From: Branchipolynoe longqiensis
Lineage: Eukaryota > Annelida > Polychaeta > Phyllodocida > Polynoidae
NCBI GenBank assembly: GCA_030323885.1
Contig: CM059190.1
Span: 84,994,709 to 85,058,708, forward strand
DNA length: 64,000 nucleotides
Reading direction: 5' to 3'
Below the pieces are notes generated by a model, which was given only the letters and a program-made list of their open reading frames with translations, was not told the origin of the DNA and made no database searches. How positions within the stretch are numbered: the first letter of the stretch is position 1; each line of letters begins with the position of its first letter. This document shows, piece by piece, positions 11,123 to 20,763 of this stretch. Made by a program: the position numbers and the translations under genes.

Positions 11123-12614
11123 CTCTGTCTGTATCTATGTGTATGTCTCGGTATGTGTTTCTGTCTGTGTCTCTGTATGTGTCTCTGGCTGTGTCTGTGT
11201 GTGTGTCTCTGTGTCTCTGTATGTCTCTCTGTGTATGTCTCTGTATGTGTCTCTGTCTCTGTCTGTGTCTCTATGTCTGTCTCTGTATGTGTCTCTGTAT
11301 GTGTCTCTGTCTGTGTCTCTCTCTGTGTCTGTGTCTCTGTCTGTGTCTATGTGACTGTCTGTGTATGTGTCTCTGTATGTGTCTGTGTCTGTGTCTCTGT
11401 CTGTGTCTCTGTGTATGTCTCTGTATGTGTATGTGTATGTGTCTCTGACTGTGTCTCTCTGTGTCTCTGTGTCTGTGTCTGTATGTGTCTCTGTATGTGT
11501 CTCTGTCTGTGTCTCTCTCTGTGTCTCTCTCTGTGTCTCTGTCTGTGTCTGAGTGTGTCTCTGTGTGTCTGTGTCTCTGTCTGTATATCTGTATGTGTCT
11601 CTGTCTGTGTCTCTGTGTGTGTATCTGTGTCTCTGTGTGTCTGTGTCTGTGTATGTCTCTGTCTCTGTCTCTGTATGTGTCTCTGTATGTGTATCTGTCT
11701 GTGTCTCTGTGTGTGTCTGTGTCTCTGTGTCTCTGTGTGTGTCTGTGTGTATTTGTGTCTCTGTGTGTGTCTCTGTGTATGTATGTGTCTATGTGTATCT
11801 GTGTGTGTCTATGTGTTTATGTGTGTGTCTGTGTGTGTGTCTCTGTGTCTCAGAGAGAGAGACAGAGGCACAGAGACATACACAGACAGACACAGACAGA
11901 CGGAGACACAGACAGAGACACAGACACAGACAGAGACACAGACAGAGACACAGACAGAGCCACAGACAGAGACACAGACACAGACACAGAGACACATACA
12001 GAGACACATACATAGACACAGATAGAGACACACACACAGACACAGAGACACACAAACAGACACAGACAGAGGCACAGACAGACACACATACAGAGACACA
12101 TACAGAGACACACACAGAGACAGAGCCACAGATACACATACAGAGACACAGACAGAGACACAGACAGATACACAGAGAGAGACACAGACAGAGACACAGA
12201 CAGATACACATACAGAAACACAGACACACACAGACACACACAGACACACATAGACACACACACAGACAGAGAGGCAGACAGAGACATAGACAGAGACACA
12301 TACAGAGACACAGACAGAGACACAGACAGATACACAGACAGAGACACAGACAGAGACACAGACAGAGACACACACATACACACACACACAGAGACACACA
12401 CACAGAGACACATACAGAGACACAGACACAGCGAGAACGCGCCGATATATGTTACCACAACGTTGGCCGCGCGCTAATTACACGCTACTGACACGCTGTG
12501 CCAGCGTCCAATTTACCCATATTTCCCCTAAAAGTTTAACTTTTCTCGACGCTTTAATTTTATTTTCAACGCTGATGGGTCGCCGGTGAGAAGCGTCGTA
12601 GTGTGACAGCCCCA
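10258..12614. mobile_element. Foldback DNA transposon, element D (complete)
   Basis: Perfect 38-bp inverted termini (left 10258-10295 beginning TGGGGCTGTCACACTACGAC; right the exact complement, 12577-12614). Flanked by TTA on both sides (10255-10257 and 12615-12617). Between the ends are gacgtt/aacgtc repeats and a very long TG/TCTG tract that switches to its complement near 11851. Non-coding: all long open frames inside (up to 484 codons) are low-complexity VCVS/TQRH reads without stops. Harbinger-like by target length; non-autonomous. Confidence 0.85.
10584..12432. repeat. Giant imperfect hairpin of TGTCTC / GAGACA repeats
   Basis: 10584-11850 is degenerate (TGTCTCTG)n-type sequence on the + strand. 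From 11851 to 12432 the sequence is its complement (GACACAGA-type). The turn at ctcagagagagagacagagg has essentially no spacer, so at least 580 bp could fold back. No gene is present. Confidence 0.85.
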
Positions 12615-12617
12615 TTA

Positions 12618-13002
12618 CTAACAACAACAATAATAACGAGGGAACACCATCCTGCCTCCTAAACCAAAAATAAGGGAAGTAAGGGAACATCTTTTCCACA
12701 GCACCACACCACTACACCCACTGCATAGATCTAGATCTATATGTGGTCCGCCCTTCTGTTATGACCTTAGATGTGGCTTGGACCTAAAACCCCAAATCGA
12801 ACAATGTATAGCTCAGGATGGGAAAGCTGAGAGTAGGCTCTGTGCGAGAAATCTATTTGCTAATTATCGCATCTCCCAGATAGCGAACTGGTTATGTAAA
12901 TATATAATCTTTTAAACCAACAAATAGAAAACCTGACAACTCAAGACAGGGTGCTAGGTACACTTGTGAGCATTATGATATTTCATCCCTGTGAGTGGAT
13001 TG
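12618..13002. other. Spacer with SINE S1 tail fragment
   Basis: About 12762-12805 keeps the S1 3' words in + orientation (atgaccttagatgtggcttg). Otherwise nothing recognisable. Confidence 0.45.
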
Positions 13003-13370
13003 GTTGGTTGTTGGAGTTTTACGCCCTGGCAACATCTAAAGTCATATCAGGATGCGGACCGACTTGTGACAGTGCACACTGATGGTGATGTTATAGTTCT
13101 GCCCCCCTGGGAGACATGCTGCCAGCACCATGACCTGATATCCCACTCAGTCACATTATCCTGACATTGAGTCAACCAGTCCTTGCCCTATCCTAATAAT
13201 GCAGAGCGCTTGGCTAGGAAGCGACAAGTATCCCTTTTAAGTCAGTGGTTGAATCGACCAGGGCCTGCTTAGGCGTTGGCGAGTAGGTGGCGCCACATGG
13301 GGAGGTCAGGTGGGTTCGAATCCCATGATATACCAAAACGGGAGATGGACGCTCAACTCATTCGGTATTG
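13003..13370 (-). mobile_element. SINE S1, minus strand
   Basis: Starts with the complement of the tail (ttggttgttggagttttacg) and runs through the body to the head (gggagatggacgctcaactc). About 70 bp near 13255-13325 (gtaggtggcgccacatgggg) does not match the consensus and may be an insertion. Confidence 0.8.
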
Positions 13371-13457
13371 CCGTCCAGTCTTCCCTGTGAGTGGATGGAG
13401 TGGTTTCAAATAGGCTTCAGTGTTCAGGTTCGGCCCGTTCCACCAACTTGGACTATC

Positions 13458-13685
13458 ACAATAAAGCTTGTTTTATTTAACAACGCCTCTAGAACATATT
13501 GATTTTTATCATCGCTATTGGACATTAAATATTTGGTCATTCTGACAGATTGCTTTCCAGGAAACCCGCTGCCGCCACGTAGGCTACTCTTTCCGATAAG
13601 CGGCAAGCAGTCTTTCATATGCACATTCCCACAGCCAGGACAGCACATACCACAGCTTTTTATGGACCACTGCTTCGGACTATTA
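13458..13685 (-). mobile_element. SINE family S2, minus strand, 5'-truncated
   Basis: Complement of the S2 body: ctactctttccgataagcgg, gcacattcccacagccagga, cagcacataccacagc. S2 is described at 63616-63930. The tRNA-like head is missing. Confidence 0.75.
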
Positions 13686-14105
13686 CATATGCCTGCAAAT
13701 ATTTAGAATTTGACAAAAGTTCTTTTGTAATGAACTAAAGAAATCACATTGATTTAAAATAAGCCAAACACAAAGGCTGAAGTCCCCATTGCTATTTGCT
13801 ATTTGATGACTTAGTGGCTGGGGAGTATATATGTGATCATTTGGCTTATTATACTCGTATATAATGGCTTATACACCATATATATAGATATGGATGTCAT
13901 AAGTTGATGTTACTTATGTACATAAGAGAGCAGAGTATTAATTCATGGTTATAAGGAATCAATGCCGAAATCAAGCATTCATAAATCAGTCATGAAGATA
14001 AATATTTATAGCACTGTTAAGTCACTCTATTATTAGCTGTTTTACTCAGCAAGCTTAAGGCCGATATGTGTGACATTAAAATAAGCATGCATGCTTAGCC
14101 TGTTA
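13686..14105. other. Spacer, no gene seen
   Basis: AT-rich sequence with no recognisable feature. TTA at 14103-14105 is the target copy of element C. Confidence 0.5.
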
Positions 14106-14553
14106 AGGCCCTGTCACATTACGGCGTATGGCGGGAGCGTATTGAAAACCTACGTAGGTCCTGCGCGTGCCGGCCTATGATGACATTTGGTGACCTTTCG
14201 GGTGGTTTTGAGCGTATGTGGAACCTACGAGGAGCGTATGAGGAGCGTATGGGAGCGTATGGGAGCGTGCTGTGACATTTTTTGACAGTATGGGCCATAC
14301 GCCCTCATAGGTCTTTTTTTTTTTAGCATGCACAAACAAATTTGGACGGACGGATTTATGAAAGCGTATGGCGGTGTATGCCTCATACGCTTCACATACG
14401 CCGGCATCTGGCGGCATCTGGCAGCGTATGAGTAGCGTATGAGTAGCGTATGCGTAGCGTATGAGTAGCGTATACGGCGTATGCCGACGTATATGACGTA
14501 ACGCGCTTACGCCGCCATACGCTCCCGCAAAAAACCCTAATGTGACAGCCCCT
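14106..14553. mobile_element. Foldback DNA transposon, element C (family of B)
   Basis: Ends AGGCCCTGTCACATTACGG and AGGGGCTGTCACATTAGGG (complement), flanked by TTA (14103-14105 and 14554-14556). Inverted and about 250 bp shorter than element B, with the same gcgtatg/catacgc filling. The two copies differ mainly by loss or gain of internal repeat units. Confidence 0.8.
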
Positions 14554-14556
14554 TTA

Positions 14557-15375
14557 GCGTGTGACAAGTATGTACTATCGGTATCTTGATTCAGTGTCGC
14601 CCACAGATCAGATCAGCAAACATTTTAATGATGTGTAAAGAAGATTGGTAACCACTTTAGGAGGACACGTTCACGTGTACACTCCAAGTTTCATCGATTA
14701 TTTTGTTGATGTTATTAATGGATAGAAAGAGTAACAGATAAATGAAAGTTTGCAATTGTACGGTGAAAGTGAATAGTCTCTATTATCCCTCCCCCCCTTC
14801 TTCTTCTTCTTCTTCTTCTGTTCCCTCTCCCTCTTCTTAAAATATGGAGCGCAGTGGCAAGATAGAATCATATTCCTATTGTCTACCCCTTAAAAAGATC
14901 CATGTAAATAGTTATATATACTGGTATATATTATTTGATTGGGTGCATAAATGTATGTGTGTTTTATGAGATGGGTGTTTATGTATGTATATATGTATAT
15001 ATATATATATATATGTGTATACATGTACGTATATATATATATATATATCCGTGTATATATATATATATATATATATGTATATGACATGGCTCTATTGTCT
15101 GGCCAATGATAAAAATGAATATGTGAAATATACATGCATGGACATTTTTTTTAAGGGGTCCCATATGTCGGGCCAACGATCAAAATAATGATTAAAGTAA
15201 ATATAAAAACATGTTTATAGATAGGTAATGCAATTTTTGTTTATTTATTTATTTCAAAGGGGGGGGGGGGAGAGGATTCAATAGAGCTTAGTCTAGATCT
15301 AATCGCCTCGTGTATTAATTTACTACTAAATACTAGATTCATGACCAATGAATACTAAAACAAGGTTCCCCATCT
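14557..15375. other. Spacer with CTT and TA microsatellites
   Basis: A (CTT)n tract lies near 14798-14820. Long TA/GTATATA tracts fill about 14980-15080. A poly-G run sits at about 15258-15270. No gene. Confidence 0.6.
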
Positions 15376-15457
15376 GATAGCGTGGCCGAGCGGTCTAAGG
15401 CGCTGGTTTAAGGCACCAGTCCTTTCGAGGGCGTGGGTTCGAATCCCACCGCTGTCA
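15376..15457 (+). tRNA. tRNA-Leu (anticodon AAG)
   Basis: 82-nt cloverleaf. The acceptor stem GATAGCG pairs with CGCTGTC with one G-T pair, followed by discriminator A. The D-arm TGGCCGAGCGGTCTAAGGC contains the A box. The anticodon stem is CTGGT/ACCAG around loop TTAAGGC, giving AAG. There is a long variable arm as in class II tRNAs, and the T-arm GTGGGTTCGAATCCCAC is the B box. A pol III terminator TTTT follows within about 5 nt. No intron; CCA is not encoded, as expected in eukaryotes. It sits just upstream of retroelement 1. Confidence 0.93.
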
Positions 15458-15793
15458 GAAATTTTAGGTTCATATTGTAATGTGAGGTATAAAGTAATTA
15501 TGCAAATATTATTATGTATGTAATGCTCCTGTCTTTTATTGTTCTTATTCCGATATTTCTCCTGTAAACCTTCCTTTGACATTTCCTTGCTTCTATGGGT
15601 TATGGGAGGTTGGCGTGCGGCCTGGGGAACGGGAGGCCTGCATCCAAGCAGCTCCCCTAATTCCCCTCCTTTCCTCCAGGCAGCGCCTCACCCATCTACT
15701 AACGGCCCATTTCGCCACCGATTTAGATCAGGTAGGATGTGTCAGCTCCTGCTCTGCTTGTGCGCCACGTGGTTACATTGGTCCAGCCTTGAT

Positions 15794-16837
15794 ATGATGG
15801 GTTGGGAACTTTGCCCGATGTGTGGGGAGGAGCATGAGGCTCCGAGAGGTGTGAAGCGCAAACACACTAAGCTACCGATTATCAAGAAGCTTATCAAGGC
15901 TGAATGCACGGATGCAGTGGAGGAGGAGTCGGCCGCGAGGGAGGAATCACCGAAGCCGGCCGGGCGCGAACCTCCTCGCACGAGGCGGGAGAGGAAGGCT
16001 GGGAAGTCACACGATGCGGGGCTGGTCGTGGTGGAGGACGAGGAGGAGAAGGCGCTAAAGGAGAAGCTGCAGCAGAGGGCATGCGAGAGGTGAAAGAAGG
16101 CGCTGAGAGTGGAGCTGGATCGTTCATCGGGAGAGGACGCTCCGGCACATGGGCGCAGCACGTCTAGGAAGGTGGGGAGCAGCTCGGCGGCAGCGGGCGG
16201 GAGTGACCCAAGCTCCAGCTCGTCCTCCTCCTCCTCATCATCTTCAAGCAGTTTAAGTGGAAGCAGTAGCCACAGTCGCAGTCGGTCGAGGAGGAGGAGG
16301 AGGAAGTGTCGCAGTAAGTTTGCAATTGATAAATTTGTAAAAGAGGAGAAAAGCGTGAAAAAAGTGACGATTTTTGAATTATTACATGCTGCCTTGCTGT
16401 GGGGGATGAAGCGGTCGGAGAAAGTGGGCATGGAACCTTGCCACATGCGGGGATATATGGGCCACTTGGCTTATTTGTGCATGCACGCTACCACTGCCAA
16501 CTACACGGAGGATGCCTACAGAGGCTATGATAAGGCGGTGAGAGAGAAGGTAAAGGCGAAGGGCCTTAAACACTTCAAGATGGGTGATCGGGAGCTATCA
16601 CTGTTGCACTTCAACTTGGATAATGCAAAATCATTGAAAGACTCAAAGAAGGCCGGGGGTAGGCAGCCGGCTGGGAAGAGCCGCACAGACAGTGGGGGGA
16701 GAGCAAAGGGTGAGTGCTATGGTTTCAACTACAACAAGGAGGGTTGTACCAACAAGGACTGCAAATGGGAGCATAGGTGCATCTCATGTAAAAGCAAGGA
16801 CCATTCTATGGAGAACTGTCCAAATAACCGTTATTGA
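15794..16837 (+). pseudogene. gag-like protein of element 1 (one nonsense codon)
   Basis: Starts MMGWELCPMCGEEHE, with a CxxC-x2-H cluster near the N-terminus that is mirrored by CRDCGESH at the start of the element 3 gag. It continues through charged, E/R-rich and Ser-rich segments. It ends with a Cys/His cluster (C-x8-C-x4-C-x4-H-x2-C-x2-C-x4-H-x4-C) resembling zinc knuckles and matching the element 3 gag C-terminus. A TGA at 16091-16093 interrupts the frame; the same frame reopens and runs to 16837. Nucleic-acid binding is inferred from the Cys/His cluster. Confidence 0.7.
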
Positions 16838-17066
16838 CATGACAGTACCGGGTTAGGTGTCGGTGAGGTAGATTGTCAGCTGGGTGAGCGCGCCATGTGC
16901 GCTGATTTGAAAGGGACCGTTGGTGATGTAATCCCAGCTGGCGGTTGCATGGATGCTGGAAAAGCGCGGCAAGTGGTGACTCTGATGAGGGATGCGCACA
17001 GCCGGAGGCCGGGGGAGCAGACTGGGGAGGTGCTCCACTTAGCCGACCACTGTGTGAGAATTTTGA

Positions 17067-17396
17067 GTGACATTGACTGTGTTGTTAGCGGACGTCAGTT
17101 AATGGATGCAGATAGCTCGTGTAGTGAAGATTTTGATCAAGTTTATGTTGGAACTGGTGTTGACTGTGTTAAAACTATGCATGATACTGTTGTTATTGAT
17201 GTCATTAATGTTGATTGTTTGAGAGCTTTGAGTGACATTGACTGTGTTGTTAGCAGACGTGATTTAAAGCACCCAGCTAACGCGTGTAGTGAAGATTTTG
17301 ATCAAGTTTATGTTGGTACTGGTGTTGACTGTGTTAAAACTGTGCATGATACTGATGTTATTGATGTTGTTGATGTTGATGGTTTGACTGCTGCTA
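17067..17396 (+). repeat. 55-codon tandem repeat in the RT N-terminal region
   Basis: Two copies 165 bp apart (gtgacattgactgtgttgtt at 17067 and 17232) encode repeats with SDIDCVVS and CSEDFDQVYVGTGVDCVKT. The period is a multiple of three and the frame is kept. No equivalent is seen in element 3. Confidence 0.8.
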
Positions 17397-18959
17397 AAAT
17401 GAGTGTCGGTGAATGCCCGGGCTATTTAGGTGGTTGGGGCGCCCAGCCACGTGCTGATGAACCGGAGGAGGTGCGCGTCGCGTTGGCGGGCATGCTGTCA
17501 CGTGTCGCCAAGCCAGGCTTGCTGCCCAACAACTCGGATTGGATTAGGGTTTTAGGCCCATCCAGTGATAATGATAATTTGTATTGCACTTTGTGGGTGG
17601 CGGACCTCCAAAAAAGTGGGAAAATTGAATTGACCGTTGATGTCTTTGATGAATGTTTGCAGGGCAGTTGTACTTGTAATTTTGAAGTGGGAGGTGCCAT
17701 CAGCCAGCTCCGACCTTGCCGTGTTTTTGCGGAATGTTTCTGTAGGGGAGATGTTAACCCTGATTGGGAATATATACTAAGGGTAGCTTGCTTTAGCTAT
17801 AGAGTAATAGATGCTGATTGTGATAGCAATTACATGTGTGACAACTACTCCTCAATCACCAGGCAACCGATAGGTGGGGCGATGACAGCACGGCTGGAGT
17901 TAGAGATAGAACAAGGGTTTTTGACTGTGGTGGATGAGAAGTGTGCATGTACTCACGCCCTGGGGAGTGTGCCAAAAGGGCACGATGATTTTCGAGCTAT
18001 AGTGGATTGCTTCAGTCCGGAGAAGGACTGCGTGAATGATCATACATGGTCCTGTCGTAATAAATTCAGCTACCATTCAGTGGACAGTGTCACCGATTTT
18101 TTGCAGCAAATCGATGCACTGGCAACGGTTGACATTAGCAACGCCTACCGTGCGGTAAATACACACCCAGACTCGAGAGTGAGACAAGGTTTAGCTTGGG
18201 ATTTCGGCTCAGGCATGGTATCCTTGAGAGACAATAGGTTGTGTATGGGGCTGAGCAGCAGCCCTTTTGTTTTTTCAAAGATTAGCGACTTTGTTGTGAG
18301 ATGCCTGGTGAGGGAGGGCTACCAGAACTGTGTAAACTATTTAGATGACTTTTGCTTAGCGAGTAGGGACCCGCAGTCTTGCATGGAGGCGCAGAGGGCC
18401 CTATTGGCAATCTTGGGACGCATAGGGTTCTGTGTGAGTTTTAACAAGTTGACATCTGCTGCATGCATTACTAAATTCTTGGGCATTGATATAGACTCTC
18501 AAAGAATGGAGCTCCGACTCCCTCGGGAGAAGCTGGATAAATTAGAAGCACAGCTAAACAAATTCTTAAGAAAGGAAAGCATCCAAATTGGAGTTAGAAG
18601 TTCTGGGTGGGATCCTGGCACACTGCTGTAAGGTAGTGCATGGAGGCAGGACCTTTTCTAGACGGGTATATGACTTGATGGCCTCAGCCTGAAGAAATCA
18701 CCACAAAGTTAGGTTAAACGAAGAATTCAGGGAGGACCTCTGGTGGTTGTTGGAATTTGCGTCGGTCTTTAATGGCCATGCAAAAATAATCCTGACAACC
18801 GCCCCAGCGGTCTCGGTCTATAGTGATGCATCACTGGCAGGCTTTGGGGCCCTACACGGGGATGATTGGCTAGCAGGGTTTTTCGGGAAGAAAAAGAAGA
18901 GGGATTTAGAGTTGGGCCACCACCTGGGAGATGCAGACCACAGCGGATGCGTAACAGAT

Positions 18960-19823
18960 CAATCAATCAATTAATAGTTCCGTCCTCTAGTCGAGGGTTG
19001 GATACAATGGTTCTCCACTTGTCCCGATGGTGTGCTGTTCTGATAGACTGTGAATAATTCAAGCCTGTCCACTGTGAAATATTTGTAAACCATGATGTTC
19101 TTGGTCTCCCTCTCCCTCTGCTGCCATTCACCTTCCCTTCCAACAATGTACGGTATACTGAACTCTGACGAATGATGTGGCCAAAATAAATAAGTTTCTT
19201 TGTCTGTATAGTGACAAACAAGCTTTTCTTATTTTTAATATTTCTAAGAACTTCTTTGTTGGTGATCTTCTTTGTCCATGATATTTTCATCATCCTTCGA
19301 TAAGTCCACATCTCAAATGCTGCTAAATGTTTGTACATTTTCTTAGAGATTGTCCATGTCTCAGCCCCATACATTAGAGTAGACCACACATAACACTGAA
19401 GAATACGCTTCCTTGTTTGTATTAATATCTTACTTGATGTTAACACTCTATACATTTTGGAGAATGTTGTTTGGGCTATTGTTATCCTTCTTTTAATTTC
19501 TTCCTCACATCTCCCATCATTTGTAATCTTTTGTCCGAGATATATGATTTCGGATACTTGTTCTATGTTTGTGCCATCTATGGTTACATTGATATTTGGT
19601 TTATCTGTCTTTTTACTTGTAACCATTGTTTTGGTCTTCCTGGCATTCATCTTCATGTTGAATAGTATTCCAGCTTTATTAATTCTATTCACTATATCTT
19701 GTAGGTTTTTCTCACTGTCTCACTGTGGCTCATCAGGGCACACTCTGACAAAGATGAGTAAGTGGCCAGTCACCTTGGAAAGGAAGGGGAACCTACCAAG
19801 TATTTACCCATAGTAAGCAATGG
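18960..19823 (-). mobile_element. 5'-truncated LINE inserted in element 1 (11-bp target duplication)
   Basis: Encodes on the minus strand (19692-18967) the C-terminal part of a non-LTR retrotransposon RT, downstream of where YxDD would be: NARKTKTMV, YLGQKITNDGRCEEEI, LMYGAETWTI, FEMWTYRRMMKISW, GRGRPRTSW. It ends in a short (TTGA)n tail next to 18960. The duplication GCGTAACAGAT lies at 18949-18959 and 19824-19834. A closely related copy is at 30342-31042. The clade was not determined. Confidence 0.88.
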
Positions 19824-20469
19824 GCGTAACAGATACTATTAACGTATTAAAGATGTGGCCAGTCCTGCTGGGTGTGAGGCGATGGGGCAGTAGTTGGCGT
19901 GACTCATTAGTAGTGTTTGTAACAGTCAACACTCAGGTGTGTGCAGCTTTGAACACCGGGAGAAGTAAGAATAAAACCACAATGAGGTGGTTGCGTCAGC
20001 TCTTCTGGGAATCGCTTACACACAATTTCATGATAAAGTCAGTATACATAAGCACGCGCGACAATATCATATGTGACAGTCTGAGTAGATTGGACTGCTA
20101 TAAGAGCATTGCACGAATAAGGGACGCTGAGGTGGCAATGAGCCTGTGTTCCCATGAAATCTTCCACTGTTGAATTCCCATTGCAGACTGGGAGGCCCTG
20201 ATCAGGGAGCGTGGAGTCTTTGAGCGGGCACACTACGCAACTCCACACAGAAAACTAGGTCGGTCCAGGTGCAAGCATACCTGGACTTCTGTGAAACGTT
20301 TGAGGATCGGTTGGATCCATAGCCATGTGGTGATGAGCAGGTTTGCCTGTACCTGGCATTCCTGGCTAGGTGCTTGTGTTACTCATACATCAGAAATTAC
20401 TTAAGCGCGCTTTGCAACCACTTAAAGGACCTTGAATGTCCTCCAATAAATTATGGGTGCCATCGAATT

Positions 20470-20714
20470 GGTCGTAATGCGAGCATTGCGTTTGATGCGT
20501 GGAGAGGAAGAGACCCTCCCCCCGCCTCCCCGGTCGTCGCGCAGCATTCACACCTCGCGCGACGTTCGCCTCTCAGCTTTCTTCCTCCCCCTCCCCCGGG
20601 CCTTTGCATTCGCACCTCACCTGTCACCGCCCTCCTGCCCTCCCTTATAAGGCCGCCCGCCGGCCTCCCTCAGTCACTCGCCTTCCAGCCCTCCTCCACG
20701 CTCTGCCTTTTTCT
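20470..20714 (+). repeat. A1 split direct repeat of element P
   Basis: 245 bp beginning GGTCGTAATGCGAGCATTGC and ending ctctgcctttttct. Repeated at 23039-23283. The ccttataaggc motif near 20642 could be a TATA-like promoter element. Confidence 0.9.
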
Positions 20715-20763
20715 TTTGGCACTTCTTCACCTCGGACCGCTGCATCCCCTCGGACCGCTCCAG

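Larger units (their letters stand above)
16895..20173 (+). pseudogene. Reverse transcriptase-RNase H of element 1 (frameshifted, LINE-interrupted)
   Basis: Open to 18631 (578 codons). RT motifs in order: DISNAYRAV near residue 415, GLSSSPFVFSKISDF, and the catalytic NYLDDF near residue 485. After 18631 the frame shifts, and a TGA near 18691 follows. RNase H begins as SVYSDASLAGFGAL (about 18805) and is split at 18959/19824 by a LINE. It resumes through VCAALNTGRS to a stop at 20171-20173. The N-terminal part carries a 55-residue tandem repeat (see separate entry). It aligns by eye with the intact frame at 40341-42248. Confidence 0.8.

Noticed and set aside
10571..12025. Open frame of 484 codons (VCVS/CLCV, then RDRQ repeats)
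   Set aside because: It is a stop-free read of the TGTCTC simple repeat. Similar frames exist on both strands and in all phases, so it is not a protein gene.
15742..16446. 234-codon minus-strand frame with a poly-Leu stretch
   Set aside because: Shadow of the gag-like gene of element 1, whose Cys/His motifs and homology to element 3 fix the + strand as coding.
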